The notes beneath the pieces were generated by a model. The model saw only the letters and a list, made by a program, of their open reading frames with translations, searched no databases and was not told the origin of the DNA. This document shows positions 1 through 9,374 of a DNA stretch of 64,000 bases, in pieces (the first letter of the stretch is position 1; each line of letters begins with the position of its first letter). Origin of the DNA: Amphiura filiformis (Eukaryota > Echinodermata > Ophiuroidea > Amphilepidida > Amphiuridae). Position numbers and translations under genes: made by a program. Location: contig NC_092642.1 in NCBI RefSeq assembly GCF_039555335.1, forward strand, positions 16,335,208 through 16,399,207, in the 5' to 3' direction.

Positions 1-330
1 TCATGTCTGGTGTCGAGGCATTTTCCTTTGGTATGAGATACTTAAGAAATCCCATAGAGGATATTCTTTATATATAAATAAACCAAATGATCTCTCGGTT
101 GGTATAGAACATGACCACCACAAAATTGTGTTGTCTCCCATACTTGTTTTTGAGTCCAATGACAATGACATGTACGGTACTTTATACGTGTATGTAGCTG
201 GGAAGAAAAGCCATCCATCATAAAATTATGAAAATTTGGACCTTTCGTATTGAAGATATACATTTTTTTCCCAAATAGACCTAAACTGTTTAGGTGTAAA
301 AAATATATATCGATATGAAAGATCAAATGT
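1..330. repeat. Partial copy of the TTAA palindromic MITE family
   Basis: Positions about 165-330 resemble the central part of the palindromic element at 14890-15547: a TATGTAGCTGGGA-like box, then a GACCTTTCGTATTGAAGATA-like box, then TTTTTCCCAAA and AGACCTAA. The outer ends are not recognisable, so this is an old or truncated copy. No coding signal is seen here. Confidence 0.5.
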
Positions 331-1007
331 ACTTAGACTGTGATTTTGCAAAAGAGGTGGTATTTATAAGCCTGTAATATTTGTCAAATTGCTGTAAATG
401 AAAATTGTATTTAAACCCAAAGAACTTGTTTGGTGTTTACAGTGTTTACCTTACTGCTTGGCTTACATGTGGAACATGCACATAAGTTTGACTTTGTCAA
501 TTCAATGCCACGCTCAGGTTTATTTGAACTCTATCAAAGTTCACTGCTAGTCAAGTACAAACACAAAGTCAGTGAACCTTGAAACCTTAAAATAATCACC
601 TATTAAACTTTGCATTTGTTGCCTATGTCAAAGTTATTTTTATTTATATGCTCCTTTATTTTTTCCACTAATAGTAATAAAAATATATGTAAACCCATGA
701 ATAATAATTTATTGGACATCAACTTGGTTGTGCAAACCTTAATTGTCTGCAGTTTTGTTTTATGTCCACAAACATTCTGACTTTATTTCATACTGTAATA
801 ATTAAATTTGACACAAAGTAACAAATTGCAATACTGAATGGAACTTCCTGTATTAATATCAGTATTCTTTTTAATAGCGTGTGAATCATAACTGAAAAGG
901 TAATCCAAAAAAAAAGTCACAAAATACCCTTAAAAATATCAGAAAATGGCAAAATATACTTATATGTTTGGAGTATTTTGGAGTACCTACTAAAAGTTGG
1001 TTTTCAT
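331..1007. other. Unannotated AT-rich DNA
   Basis: No splice-bounded reading frame, RNA gene or repeat end can be supported in this stretch. Confidence 0.5.
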
Positions 1008-1011
1008 AGCC

Positions 1012-2263
1012 GGGTCATTCTTCGGTAAGGTGCACTTTTGAAGGTTTCGAAAATAGACATTTCAAAATGATTTTTCTGTTAATTTTTTACAGATTAACAA
1101 AGAGACATGTCTCCAGTGTAGTAAAAAAGTGTTTGGCTCAATCTTTATTAGCAGCTTGGTGTAATTTTTTGGCTTTTTCTGCAGCTAATGTCATCTCCAT
1201 CACGGTCGTCATCTCCGTCACAATTGCAACGAAGTTCAACTGATACCAAAAATGTGTCACACATTGAACATTTGTTTTTTACCTATAGAGGAAGGCAGTA
1301 TAACCAAGATTATGCAACATATCATTACATTTCCATTTGACCAGTTTTAAGGTCAAAGCAGGGCATTATCTGTAGAGTGACGGAGATGATGTCAAGGAAT
1401 GGAAATTCTGCTGTATCATCTCCGTCACGTGATTTGGAAATGATTCTCTCATGGTGAAAATCACCCCAACGTCATATCCGTCACAAAATTGTGACGGATA
1501 TGACGTGATGGTATATTACGAAATTAACAAACTTACGACCCTAGTGGTACAACTATAACATACACATGGTCAATAAAGGAGGTGAATAGAAATAAATGTA
1601 CAACTGTTGTAATTTTGAAAAAAGTAAAATAAATAATGCAAACATTTTAGGTATCAGAAGCGTTCGGAGATGATGATTAATAAAGGTACCCACCCATGTT
1701 AGTGAAGAAATGGTTATAGTTTTGATGAATTTATTGTGCCAACATGAGGAAAAAATGTCTAAATGAATTTACTGCATATTGACTTGTGCTCTCTAGGTCA
1801 AATAAATGACCTTACAAAATTAGTATTTTTCTCCAGGCGCTTCTAAATTTTTGTGACGGTAGATGACGCAGACATAGGGACAGGACATTTTAGACATAGG
1901 GTGAAATTATTTTTACTCCTGGCTATGAAAGATGTGTTACAATAACTTTTTCTACAATATACCATAAATAACTTGTCATTCCCGGTGTTTTTTACGATGC
2001 TGAAGTTAACCACTAAAAGATATCAGCATCAAAAATTTTGATGACCCCAATCGGGACATGGGGTTTTGGGGGTTGTGACACCCTGTATAAGCAATTTTCT
2101 CAAAAATAAGAACTTCTTTTAATATTTTGATGTTTTGAGATATAAAAGGAACGTCAATACTAAACAACTGCAAAAAATAAAATTGAAATCATGTTTCAGT
2201 ATTTTAGTTATGACTCCTGAAAGTGGAGGGACTGCAATCGTGCACCTTACCGAAGAATGACCC
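1012..2263. mobile_element. DNA transposon-like element with 24-bp perfect TIRs
   Basis: The ends are a perfect 24-bp inverted repeat (1012-1035 and 2240-2263) beginning GGGTCATTCTTCGG. AGCC lies directly outside both ends (1008-1011 and 2264-2267) and could be a 4-bp target duplication. The interior has no long reading frame, so the copy is non-autonomous. At least six copies of a CATCTCCGTCAC-like word sit inside in both orientations (near 1191, 1208, 1377, 1418, 1471, 1491 and 1854), plus a 17-bp perfect hairpin at 1470-1505. The superfamily is not identified; a 4-bp duplication is known for Sola and a few others. Confidence 0.75.
1470..1505. repeat. 17-bp perfect hairpin inside the TIR element
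   Basis: The arms at 1470-1486 and 1489-1505 are exact reverse complements around two bases. Each arm carries a variant (CATATCCGTCAC) of the word repeated elsewhere in the element. Confidence 0.85.
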
Positions 2264-2660
2264 AGCCATCTTACCGATTTGGGTCTGCCAAATATCCAAA
2301 AATGGTGAATCTGTGTTATGGCGTGTCTGTGTCTCGCAAGGTTTTTTTCCCTTATAAATGATGAACATATTGAACAGGAGCGAAATACTTAGTAGTGAAT
2401 TAAAATCAATCAAAATATGCAGTTGAGTTTACAAATTTTCTTTGCTTGTATTATTTTTTTTAAAGTTAAATTCCACAAAAGCTGACAGACGCAATAGTAG
2501 TAACCCTTTGTACGTGCTGTCATCTCAAAACAAGGTTAACTTGCAATGTGTGTTTGTTTTACCCTGTAGGCCTACTGACTATGCCATGTGAAAACATTCT
2601 TGTGCATATGGCGTAAATGCAACAAGAAAAGCATGAAAAACAAAACTGCCTTTCGCATGA

Positions 2661-3075
2661 AGTGGCGGATCTAGGAATTTGGAGGGGGGTTTGAATGGCT
2701 AGGAGTAGGAGTGCCATCACATCGCGGGATGCATGAGGGGGGAATTTATGTGCCCCTTAGAATGGGGTTTCTTAGTTGAAATAAAGGCCTAACTAAAGCA
2801 ATTTCGGAGACCACTTTTGTCGTTATCATTGCTCAAAAAACAAAGTGTACATGTGTCATAAAAAGAAGCCAAATGGACACTTCTTCATCCATATGCAGGG
2901 GGTGTCTGTGGGGGATGTGCTCCCCTCATTATTTGGAAAAAATTCAAAATTAGCCATTTTGTGGACCATTTTGACACTATAGTTGTTATTATTGAAAAAA
3001 CAAAAAGTGTACGGATGGCCAAAACAGAAGCGGTGGAGGGTGTCCGAGGGAGGATGCACCCCCTCAGTATTTAAA
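2661..3075. repeat. Degenerate repeat with two copies of a ~140-bp unit
   Basis: It starts with AGTGGCGGATCTAGGAA, a start resembling the other C/G-rich MITEs in the window. Two related units end in GGGTGTCTGTGGGGGATG (near 2900) and GGGTGTCCGAGGGAGGATG (near 3038). Each lies beside an AAAAAACAAA(AA)GTGTAC box. The right boundary is not certain. Confidence 0.4.
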
Positions 3076-3623
3076 AATAAAGGAATTACTACTGGCCTCT
3101 GATCCTACATGACATGTATGTCAAGCAGGATTACAAGCAATACCTGGGAACATGGGAATGCCATCATTGCCATGTGATAGGAGTCAACAAAAGTGTCATA
3201 CATTCTGGACCAAATTGACAAAGATAAATATTTTAATTTCAGACAGGTTGTCTCTACTTTGGTTCATCTAAAGTTTGGTGTAGCACCAGGCCCCAGCTCA
3301 GCACCATCCGATAGGGGGATACATAACCGTACATTCCGAGATGACCAACTATAGCTGCACTGAATCAGCTTGCATCACGGTCCAGGAATGGGAATAGTTC
3401 TAGTTCAATAACATTTCTAAAGGGTTTATAATTTTCTGCATGATGTTTTCAAAATATTTAAAAATATATATTTGTGTTCCTTGAGTGGCTGCCTGGGAAC
3501 AAGATTATAACCCAGACGCATCATTATGTTCAGCATATTTTTATAAAGCAATAACACAAATATGTGGTCATTAATATTAAAACCCTCAAATAATAATTTT
3601 AAACAAGAAACAAAAGTACTCAC

Positions 3624-3822
3624 CAGCCTTCTCACCACCAAGTTCATCAGCTGGGTCCATCCACCGTTCTCCATTTTCCCTAAAATCAGTTCTTTTTTCA
3701 ACATCTGCTTGTCCAAAATTTGTTCCCCTTTTCATATACCAGTAAGATCCAAACAGCAGGACACAAAAGAGAATCTTTGCACAACTTTTAGCTATCCGGA
3801 GTTGCCGATAAGTCACCGTCAT
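3624..3822 (-). CDS. Candidate first coding exon of a type II membrane protein
   Basis: On the minus strand an ATG at 3822 (A at -3, a favourable context) opens a frame of about 66 residues ending at a consensus donor: exon end at 3624, then GTGAGT. The peptide has a short basic N-terminus, one hydrophobic segment near residues 13-30 (AKILFCVLLFGSYWYM), then a hydrophilic stem rich in D, E, K and R. This is the usual plan of Golgi type II enzymes such as glycosyltransferases, but their N-termini are not conserved, so no family is assigned. The remaining exons would lie to the left; none is recognised in 1-3600. An overlapping plus-strand frame at 3562-3840 has no such features. Confidence 0.45.
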
Positions 3823-4712
3823 CTTTACAGCTGCTGTTGATGCTGTTTACAGCTGCTGCTGCTGATACTGCTTGTAGGTAGTACTTGCTGTAAGCAGCAG
3901 ATAATAAATAGCTATCTACTGATTCTGGTGATGTTAAAATACCAGGTGATGATCTACTGCTATATTAAGTTGAGTATACCAACTGTAGAATATTGGTTAG
4001 TTCTTAAGCTTACACCACACATTTTGTATTTGTTGAGACAGCCACAAAGCTTCCAGAAGCAATCACACCTATGGAAAAAAAACAGAAAGATGACTTTGCA
4101 AATCACACTTTTTCTTTCTCAGTGGTGCTATAATAATGTCTGGTTATATAAAGTTCAAAAATGTTGTCAAAATGTTATTGTAAAATATTTTGGCAAACAT
4201 TTTTGCAAAACACTTTTAAGTGTTTTTTAAAAGTGTTATTTAAAAATAATAAAATGTTAGAATATTTTTTCAGCAAGTTTCCAAAAATGTTTTTGAATGT
4301 TATTTAAATGTTTTACCCCCTTTACCCTCTACATGTATAACCCAACGTTTCAATGTTTTCAGCAAAACCTAAAGTTGTGTGTATTTAAGACATACAGTAT
4401 GAACATATCACTTGTCTTTGACCTGGGTATGAGGACAAGGTCCAACAACAAATCACAGAGATAAGTTAATTACATATCAAGAGGTTATCAGCTATGAAGA
4501 GTGTTTAAGCTTTATTCCTTAGTTCAAATAGTTGATAGCATTTGAAAGACGATATCAGAACTTGGGTTAAAAATACAAAAGTACATTAAAAATTGAATTT
4601 TAGCTGAATCATGCTTCCCTTATACATACATGTTATACTACATTAAATAGATTTTACACATTCATTAAATAAAAAGGTGTAAACCACACATCCAGAAACT
4701 GTTCCCAAGCTA
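3823..4712. other. Unannotated DNA upstream of the candidate exon
   Basis: If the 3624-3822 exon is real, its promoter and 5' leader lie here. A CAGCTGCTG-rich patch occurs at about 3825-3900. No TATA-type or other element can be called with confidence. Confidence 0.35.
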
Positions 4713-5165
4713 GCCTTATATTAAGTATGCCTGGGCCAGAGCCGTCACCAGGGGGGTGCAGGGTGCAATGCACCCCCCCCCCTCAAATTTGCAAAAGTGT
4801 ACAAAAAGTCCCCAAATTTAAGGATTTGCGAGGGTAGCAAGCCAAAAAAAATTGATTTATTAAGTTTTTTTGGTCAAAAAATGTTCAAATTTGGGAAAGA
4901 ATGTCCACTTTTCACAAACTTGCCCCTCCCCCTTGGAAAAAAAGTCCACTTTTTCCAAATCAGCACCCCCACAAAAAATCCTGGCTATAGGCCTGGCCTG
5001 GGCCCAGGGGCCTGGGCCAGGAGCTAAAATGAGCTCCTGGTCCCAAAGATGGCTCCTGGAGCCCTGGTCCTATAGTTTGTAGTGTAAAATATTGGACACA
5101 CCAGGAACCAAAACTTGGCAACCATGGGTAACAAAAGCCTGGCTCCTGCTTAAAATATAAACCTT
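4713..5165. mobile_element. Hairpin-bearing element, interrupted by a MITE
   Basis: It begins CCTTATATTAAGTATGCC and holds a hairpin with arms CCAGGAGCT and AGCTCCTGG near 5018-5042. It ends near an AACCATGGGTAACAAAAG block. The copy at about 18670-18783 has the same blocks in the opposite orientation and order. The sequence is split by the MITE at 4736-4995. Confidence 0.55.
4736..4995. mobile_element. hAT-type MITE with perfect 8-bp TSD
   Basis: A 260-bp insertion beginning CAGAGCCGTCACC and ending GGCTATAGGCCTG. It is flanked on both sides by GCCTGGGC (4728-4735 and 4996-5003). An 8-bp duplication and CAG...CTG ends are typical of hAT elements. The C- and G-rich interior has no transposase, so this copy is non-autonomous. 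Confidence 0.7.
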
Positions 5166-5550
5166 GTTCACAAGAATGCTATGATCACTTGGAAATCAGA
5201 AGGGATCATTTCCATTTAAACTACTTATAAGGTTTAACTTAAAAATCCTACATTCAACATACTTATTTGGTGTGTACTGAAATATCCCAATCTATTTATG
5301 ATGTCAAGTTTTAGTTTTAGTTTTCAGTAAGCTTGGAAATCAATGCATTCCACCTAACCCCACTCTAAATATCACACTCTATAAAAAAAAAGTTTGCATT
5401 AAAACAAAGTTGGTGAAGGCATTTTAGGTTTTCAGGTAGTTTTTTTCTGGTTTGTTTGTTTGTTTGATGACATGTTCTGCCCCTGATCTCTGCATCCACT
5501 GAGTCCACTCACACACCTGTCAGATGAGAGCACTCAGAGCAGGGAGTCAA

Positions 5551-5829
5551 TGGGCTATTTCACTTAAAATCCACACTACCCCTGTGGAAGATTTTATTTA
5601 AAGTCTTCCACAAAGGGAGTATGCGTTTCGAATAGAATAGACAGTTGGGTAACTTCTATTTGAAATACTCACTCCAGTTGTGGAAGATACAGGTAAAGGC
5701 ATGATACAGGGGGAGTATAGATTTCAAAATGAATAACCTTGACCAAAATTTGAAAAACATACTCCCCCTGTGGAAGATATTTCCAAAATCTTCCACAGGG
5801 GTAGTGTGGATTTCAACTGGAATAGCCCA
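5551..5829. mobile_element. Palindromic MITE with ~45-bp TIRs
   Basis: The left end (TGGGCTATTTCACTTAAAAT...) and the reverse complement of the right end (TGGGCTATTCCAGTTGAAAT...) match over about 45 bp with few differences. The shared inner part is ATCCACACTACCCCTGTGG. The 279-bp element has no coding capacity. The target duplication is not clear. Confidence 0.8.
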
Positions 5830-6606
5830 ATCTTGCTATATTATTGCAACCACTCACCTGCATGCTTTAAACTAATCCTTTCCAGTGGAACTGAAAATTA
5901 AAGGTAAAATAGAGTTCCTGTGTTAAATCAAATGAATACAAATAGTAGTTACGCACCAAGAGTTAGCTAAGTGAAGTGTTCACTAGCGTTGCATTAACTT
6001 GCATAGTATGTAAAACACAATAGTCCACTGCTATTCCCCGGTGTCAGACAATAGTCTGAATACTAGTGTGAATGAAAATGAGTGGCTAACACCTAGTGTA
6101 CAGGCTGAAGTTCAACTTTGCACTTCTGGCGTGTGTGCATCATATGATGAGAGCTGTAAACAACCGGCATGTAAAGTCTACAAAACATGAATGGGAGTAG
6201 AGGGCCCGCTCACTTTGATATGGAACTGCAAAGTGTATGGGACTTAATTAACTGTACAGGGTGTCCCAGAAATGAATGTATAAATTTGGACATAAGTCCA
6301 GAAATTGGCATCAGAATCAAATAATTTAAAAAAACAGCATCAATGCAATGAAAATTATTAATTAAAATCAATGCAATTTGTATTTTGGTTGCGAAGAAAT
6401 AAGCGATTACATGATGTGCACATCAATGCAATTCATTCCAAGTTGATCAACAAGCACTTTTTCATACTCGCTCACCCCTTCGTAAAGTTTGTGCATCTCA
6501 TTAAATTTTGCCCAAAATTGCAGCAAAAAGGGGAAATTTGTGTAATTTTGTGGTTTCTGCCTTGAGAGTGGGGGGGGGGGAACTGGGGCCCTCTCCCTCC
6601 CTTTTG
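5830..6606. other. Unannotated DNA
   Basis: Nothing supportable is seen. An ACAGGGTGTCCCAGAAATG word near 6256 recalls ends of DNA transposons, but no partner end was found. Confidence 0.35.
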
Positions 6607-6614
6607 ACTTTGGT

Positions 6615-6774
6615 CAGTAGCGTAGCCAGCGCTAGCGGGGCTCAACATGTACAGTCTCTAAAAAAAACCCATATGTATACATATATCCCACCAATCTGTG
6701 GATCAAAATGATGCAACCAGCAATGTTTTTTCTTTGCCCAATTTACCCCCCCAAGAAAGATGGCTACACTCCTG
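6615..6774. mobile_element. hAT-type MITE with perfect 8-bp TSD
   Basis: A 160-bp element beginning CAGTAGCGTAGCC and ending GGCTACACTCCTG. It is flanked by ACTTTGGT on both sides (6607-6614 and 6775-6782). The CAGTRGCGTAGC end recurs in at least six other elements of this window. It is non-coding. Confidence 0.8.
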
Positions 6775-6905
6775 ACTTTGGTTCTACCCAAACTCCCCAG
6801 GCGGGCACTGTCATATTGAAATAGATGCAACCCGATTTGGGATATTAAATATATATCGGTACGGTAACAGATAATTTTAGCCTCCAAGTGACAGAACACC
6901 CTCTT

Positions 6906-7066
6906 CAGTGGCGTAGCATCATAGGGGTAGGGGGCAACGGCATGTGCCCCAAATCGATTGCACAATTTAGAAAATCCCATTGGAAAATTGCCAAAAAATG
7001 CCTTGTACCCCCCCCCCCCCCCCCCCACCCCAATATGATGACTCACATTCTCACGCTACGCCACTG
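6906..7066. mobile_element. hAT-type MITE, CAGTGGCGTAGC family
   Basis: It begins CAGTGGCGTAGC and ends GCTACGCCACTG, a perfect 12-bp TIR. The flanking octamers ACCCTCTT and ACCTCATT are similar but not identical, which suggests an older insertion. The interior has a long poly-C tract at about 7010-7027 and is related to the copy at 36289-36460. Confidence 0.7.
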
Positions 7067-7074
7067 ACCTCATT

Positions 7075-7743
7075 TCCAAATTCAGGACTATATATCCCAG
7101 CAAACACAAAACAGCAGGAAAGATAATGCCACCTTCGGGTTTAGAAGGGTACAAAACATTTTAAGAAAATAAAATGTACAGGCCTGAACATTACAAATAT
7201 GCCAAAAAATCCGGTGTGAAAAAATTAACCAACTTCATAAATCATATTATTCTGTCGGTTGAACATCCGGCTATCTCTAGTCTCGGCCCAAACTGCATGT
7301 GGGCGCGGTTTGTTGTGAACAACAGAAACCGGCTGTGAAGGAGGCTACATAGCGGAGTGGCATTCAATTTCGGAAAAAACGACACTCGACCATGGAATAT
7401 AATTTTAAGTTTGTCAGTATATAAACGGTAAATCAAGTAAGTTTCTTTCACTCTTAAGACTAAGAAACGGTTGTTTGATCCCACTGACTATTTGCGATCG
7501 AAATTTAAATAACACCAATGACAGAAATCATCAACAAAAATCGAATCAGGGACTTGTTTTCACTCGAACATCATCAACCGGAAGTGACGTGACACGGACC
7601 GACAGTATAATAAGATCATGCATTTATGGTTTTAACTTCAATCTGCAAGAATTTTTTGGTACATAAACATGTTTTGGTGAAAAGTAGGGCGGAATGCTGG
7701 CCGGATCAAGAGCTGTGGATCACAAAATGCCCCATAAAACATA
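7075..7743. other. Unannotated DNA
   Basis: No gene, RNA or repeat boundary is supported. Short frames on both strands (7242-7484, 7475-7666) show no family resemblance. Confidence 0.35.
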
Positions 7744-8132
7744 AGGCCCTTCACAATTAATTCTTAGTTTCCTGTTTCATGGTTGAAAACAAGGGATGAG
7801 GCGACTTTTAATTATTAATTATTAATTATCTATTATTTTCTTTATTTTAAAAAAGTGGTCGCAACCTACATCAACTCGTTTTGACAAGGAGCGTGCATTT
7901 AATTATTTTACAACTATGTTTGATTTTATACATAAGTAATGGTACAGTTATGTTCTTTGTTTATTCATCATTATAGTTGATATAATCAAAGTCAGAAAGT
8001 AGCAAATGGGAGTTATTAAAAGTTATTTTAAAAGAAAATCCAAAATATAAATAAAATAATTAAATATTTTGCAATTCTCTACTTTGGACGCGGGCGGGAA
8101 ACAGGAAACTAAGAATCAATTGTAAAGGGCCT
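7744..8132. mobile_element. TIR element with ~34-bp ends
   Basis: The left end begins AGGCCCTTCACAATTAATTC and the right end, reversed, begins AGGCCCTTTACAATTGATTC. The match continues through CTTAGTTTCCTGTTT on both sides. The 389-bp element has an AT-rich core and no coding frame. Confidence 0.8.
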
Positions 8133-8976
8133 AAGTGATGACTAAATAATTTTTCAATGGTAAAATGTTTTGGAAAAAAATATTATATTATCCAAACAGT
8201 TACAACCAACATTTTCAAAAATGTTTTTTTTTTAATCAAAGAGAATGTCGCACAAACTGTGCAAACTTTGCTATCCGATCCCTAAACATTAATATTCAAG
8301 CTACATTCACAATCACATTCACATGCATGCAATTCTATAGCTACCGGTACATAATAATATAGTGCTGCCTACAACTACAAGACCATACATTATACTAACC
8401 GGGTATACTAACTCCCATCCCAAATAGTACAGTGTACAAAAACTGAAATATAATGCTATGAAATGAAAACCTTCTGACCCCAAACCAATTATATTTGCTG
8501 TACATGTACACTGTTGACAGCTTGGCTAGCCATACCTGCTTCCAACTTGAACTTGCACTGCTTGTACGGGAAAGTCATCCTGTACTCAACTTGAACTGCA
8601 TAGTACTACAGAATGATCATGGTTGTTATAACTTCGACGTTTGATCCCCTACTCGGCTTAAATTTGTCTGTAGTACCGTTAAATTCATTCAGATCAACTT
8701 TGGTTGTAATTTCGTGAACACGTACTGAGCCTGCATGCCATTGAACAGGCCCATACCCCATACCACGCCACGGCACAGGTCACAGAAAATCAGGGAATTT
8801 CTGAAAGTCATTGAAGTTAAGTTTCTCATATTGTGTGATAGATGGCGCTAGACTGCCCATAGTTCAGTTCAGTGGCCTGAGTTCAGTTTCAGACTGGTTC
8901 AGTTTATTGACATCGCTAAAACAAAACTACACAGTCATCTAAGCTATTAAAATCATAGCTGTATGTTGCTGATGCT
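8133..8976. other. Unannotated DNA
   Basis: No supportable gene or repeat is seen. Confidence 0.35.
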
Positions 8977-9010
8977 CCATGGAAATAGTAGACATCTACT
9001 ATTTCCATGG
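8977..9010. repeat. 34-bp near-perfect palindrome
   Basis: Two 16-bp arms beginning CCATGGAAATAGTAGA are exact reverse complements around the dinucleotide CA. It is isolated: the flanks are not inverted copies of one another. Confidence 0.85.
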
Positions 9011-9374
9011 TTGCTCAAAGGCAGAATTTACATACCTAGTTAAATAGGTGAACTTGACACTCCCTATTAGTATTAGCTTACTATGACAGGATGTCAACTT
9101 TTTGCCAAAAAATTGAAAACTGTTTTTCATCAGAATAAAGTCTATCATGATAACATGATCAGACAAAATCAAAAAATCAATGATGGATTTTATTTGATTC
9201 AATCAATTAATCAATCATTCAATCATTAAGAATTAATCAATTCAATTAATTAATTAAAGGCATACATAGGAAAGGTTTATCTTAGTAATTTGGCTTCCAA
9301 TGAAGACTTAAAGCTTGATCTTAGAATTAGTGCTATCTAAAGTAGGCCTACATAGTATCATGTTATATTATGTT

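Noticed and set aside
42-326. 94-codon minus-strand frame
   Set aside because: It overlaps a MITE fragment and shows no domain.
6642-7046. 134-codon minus-strand frame
   Set aside because: It runs through two MITEs and a poly-C tract, giving a glycine run.
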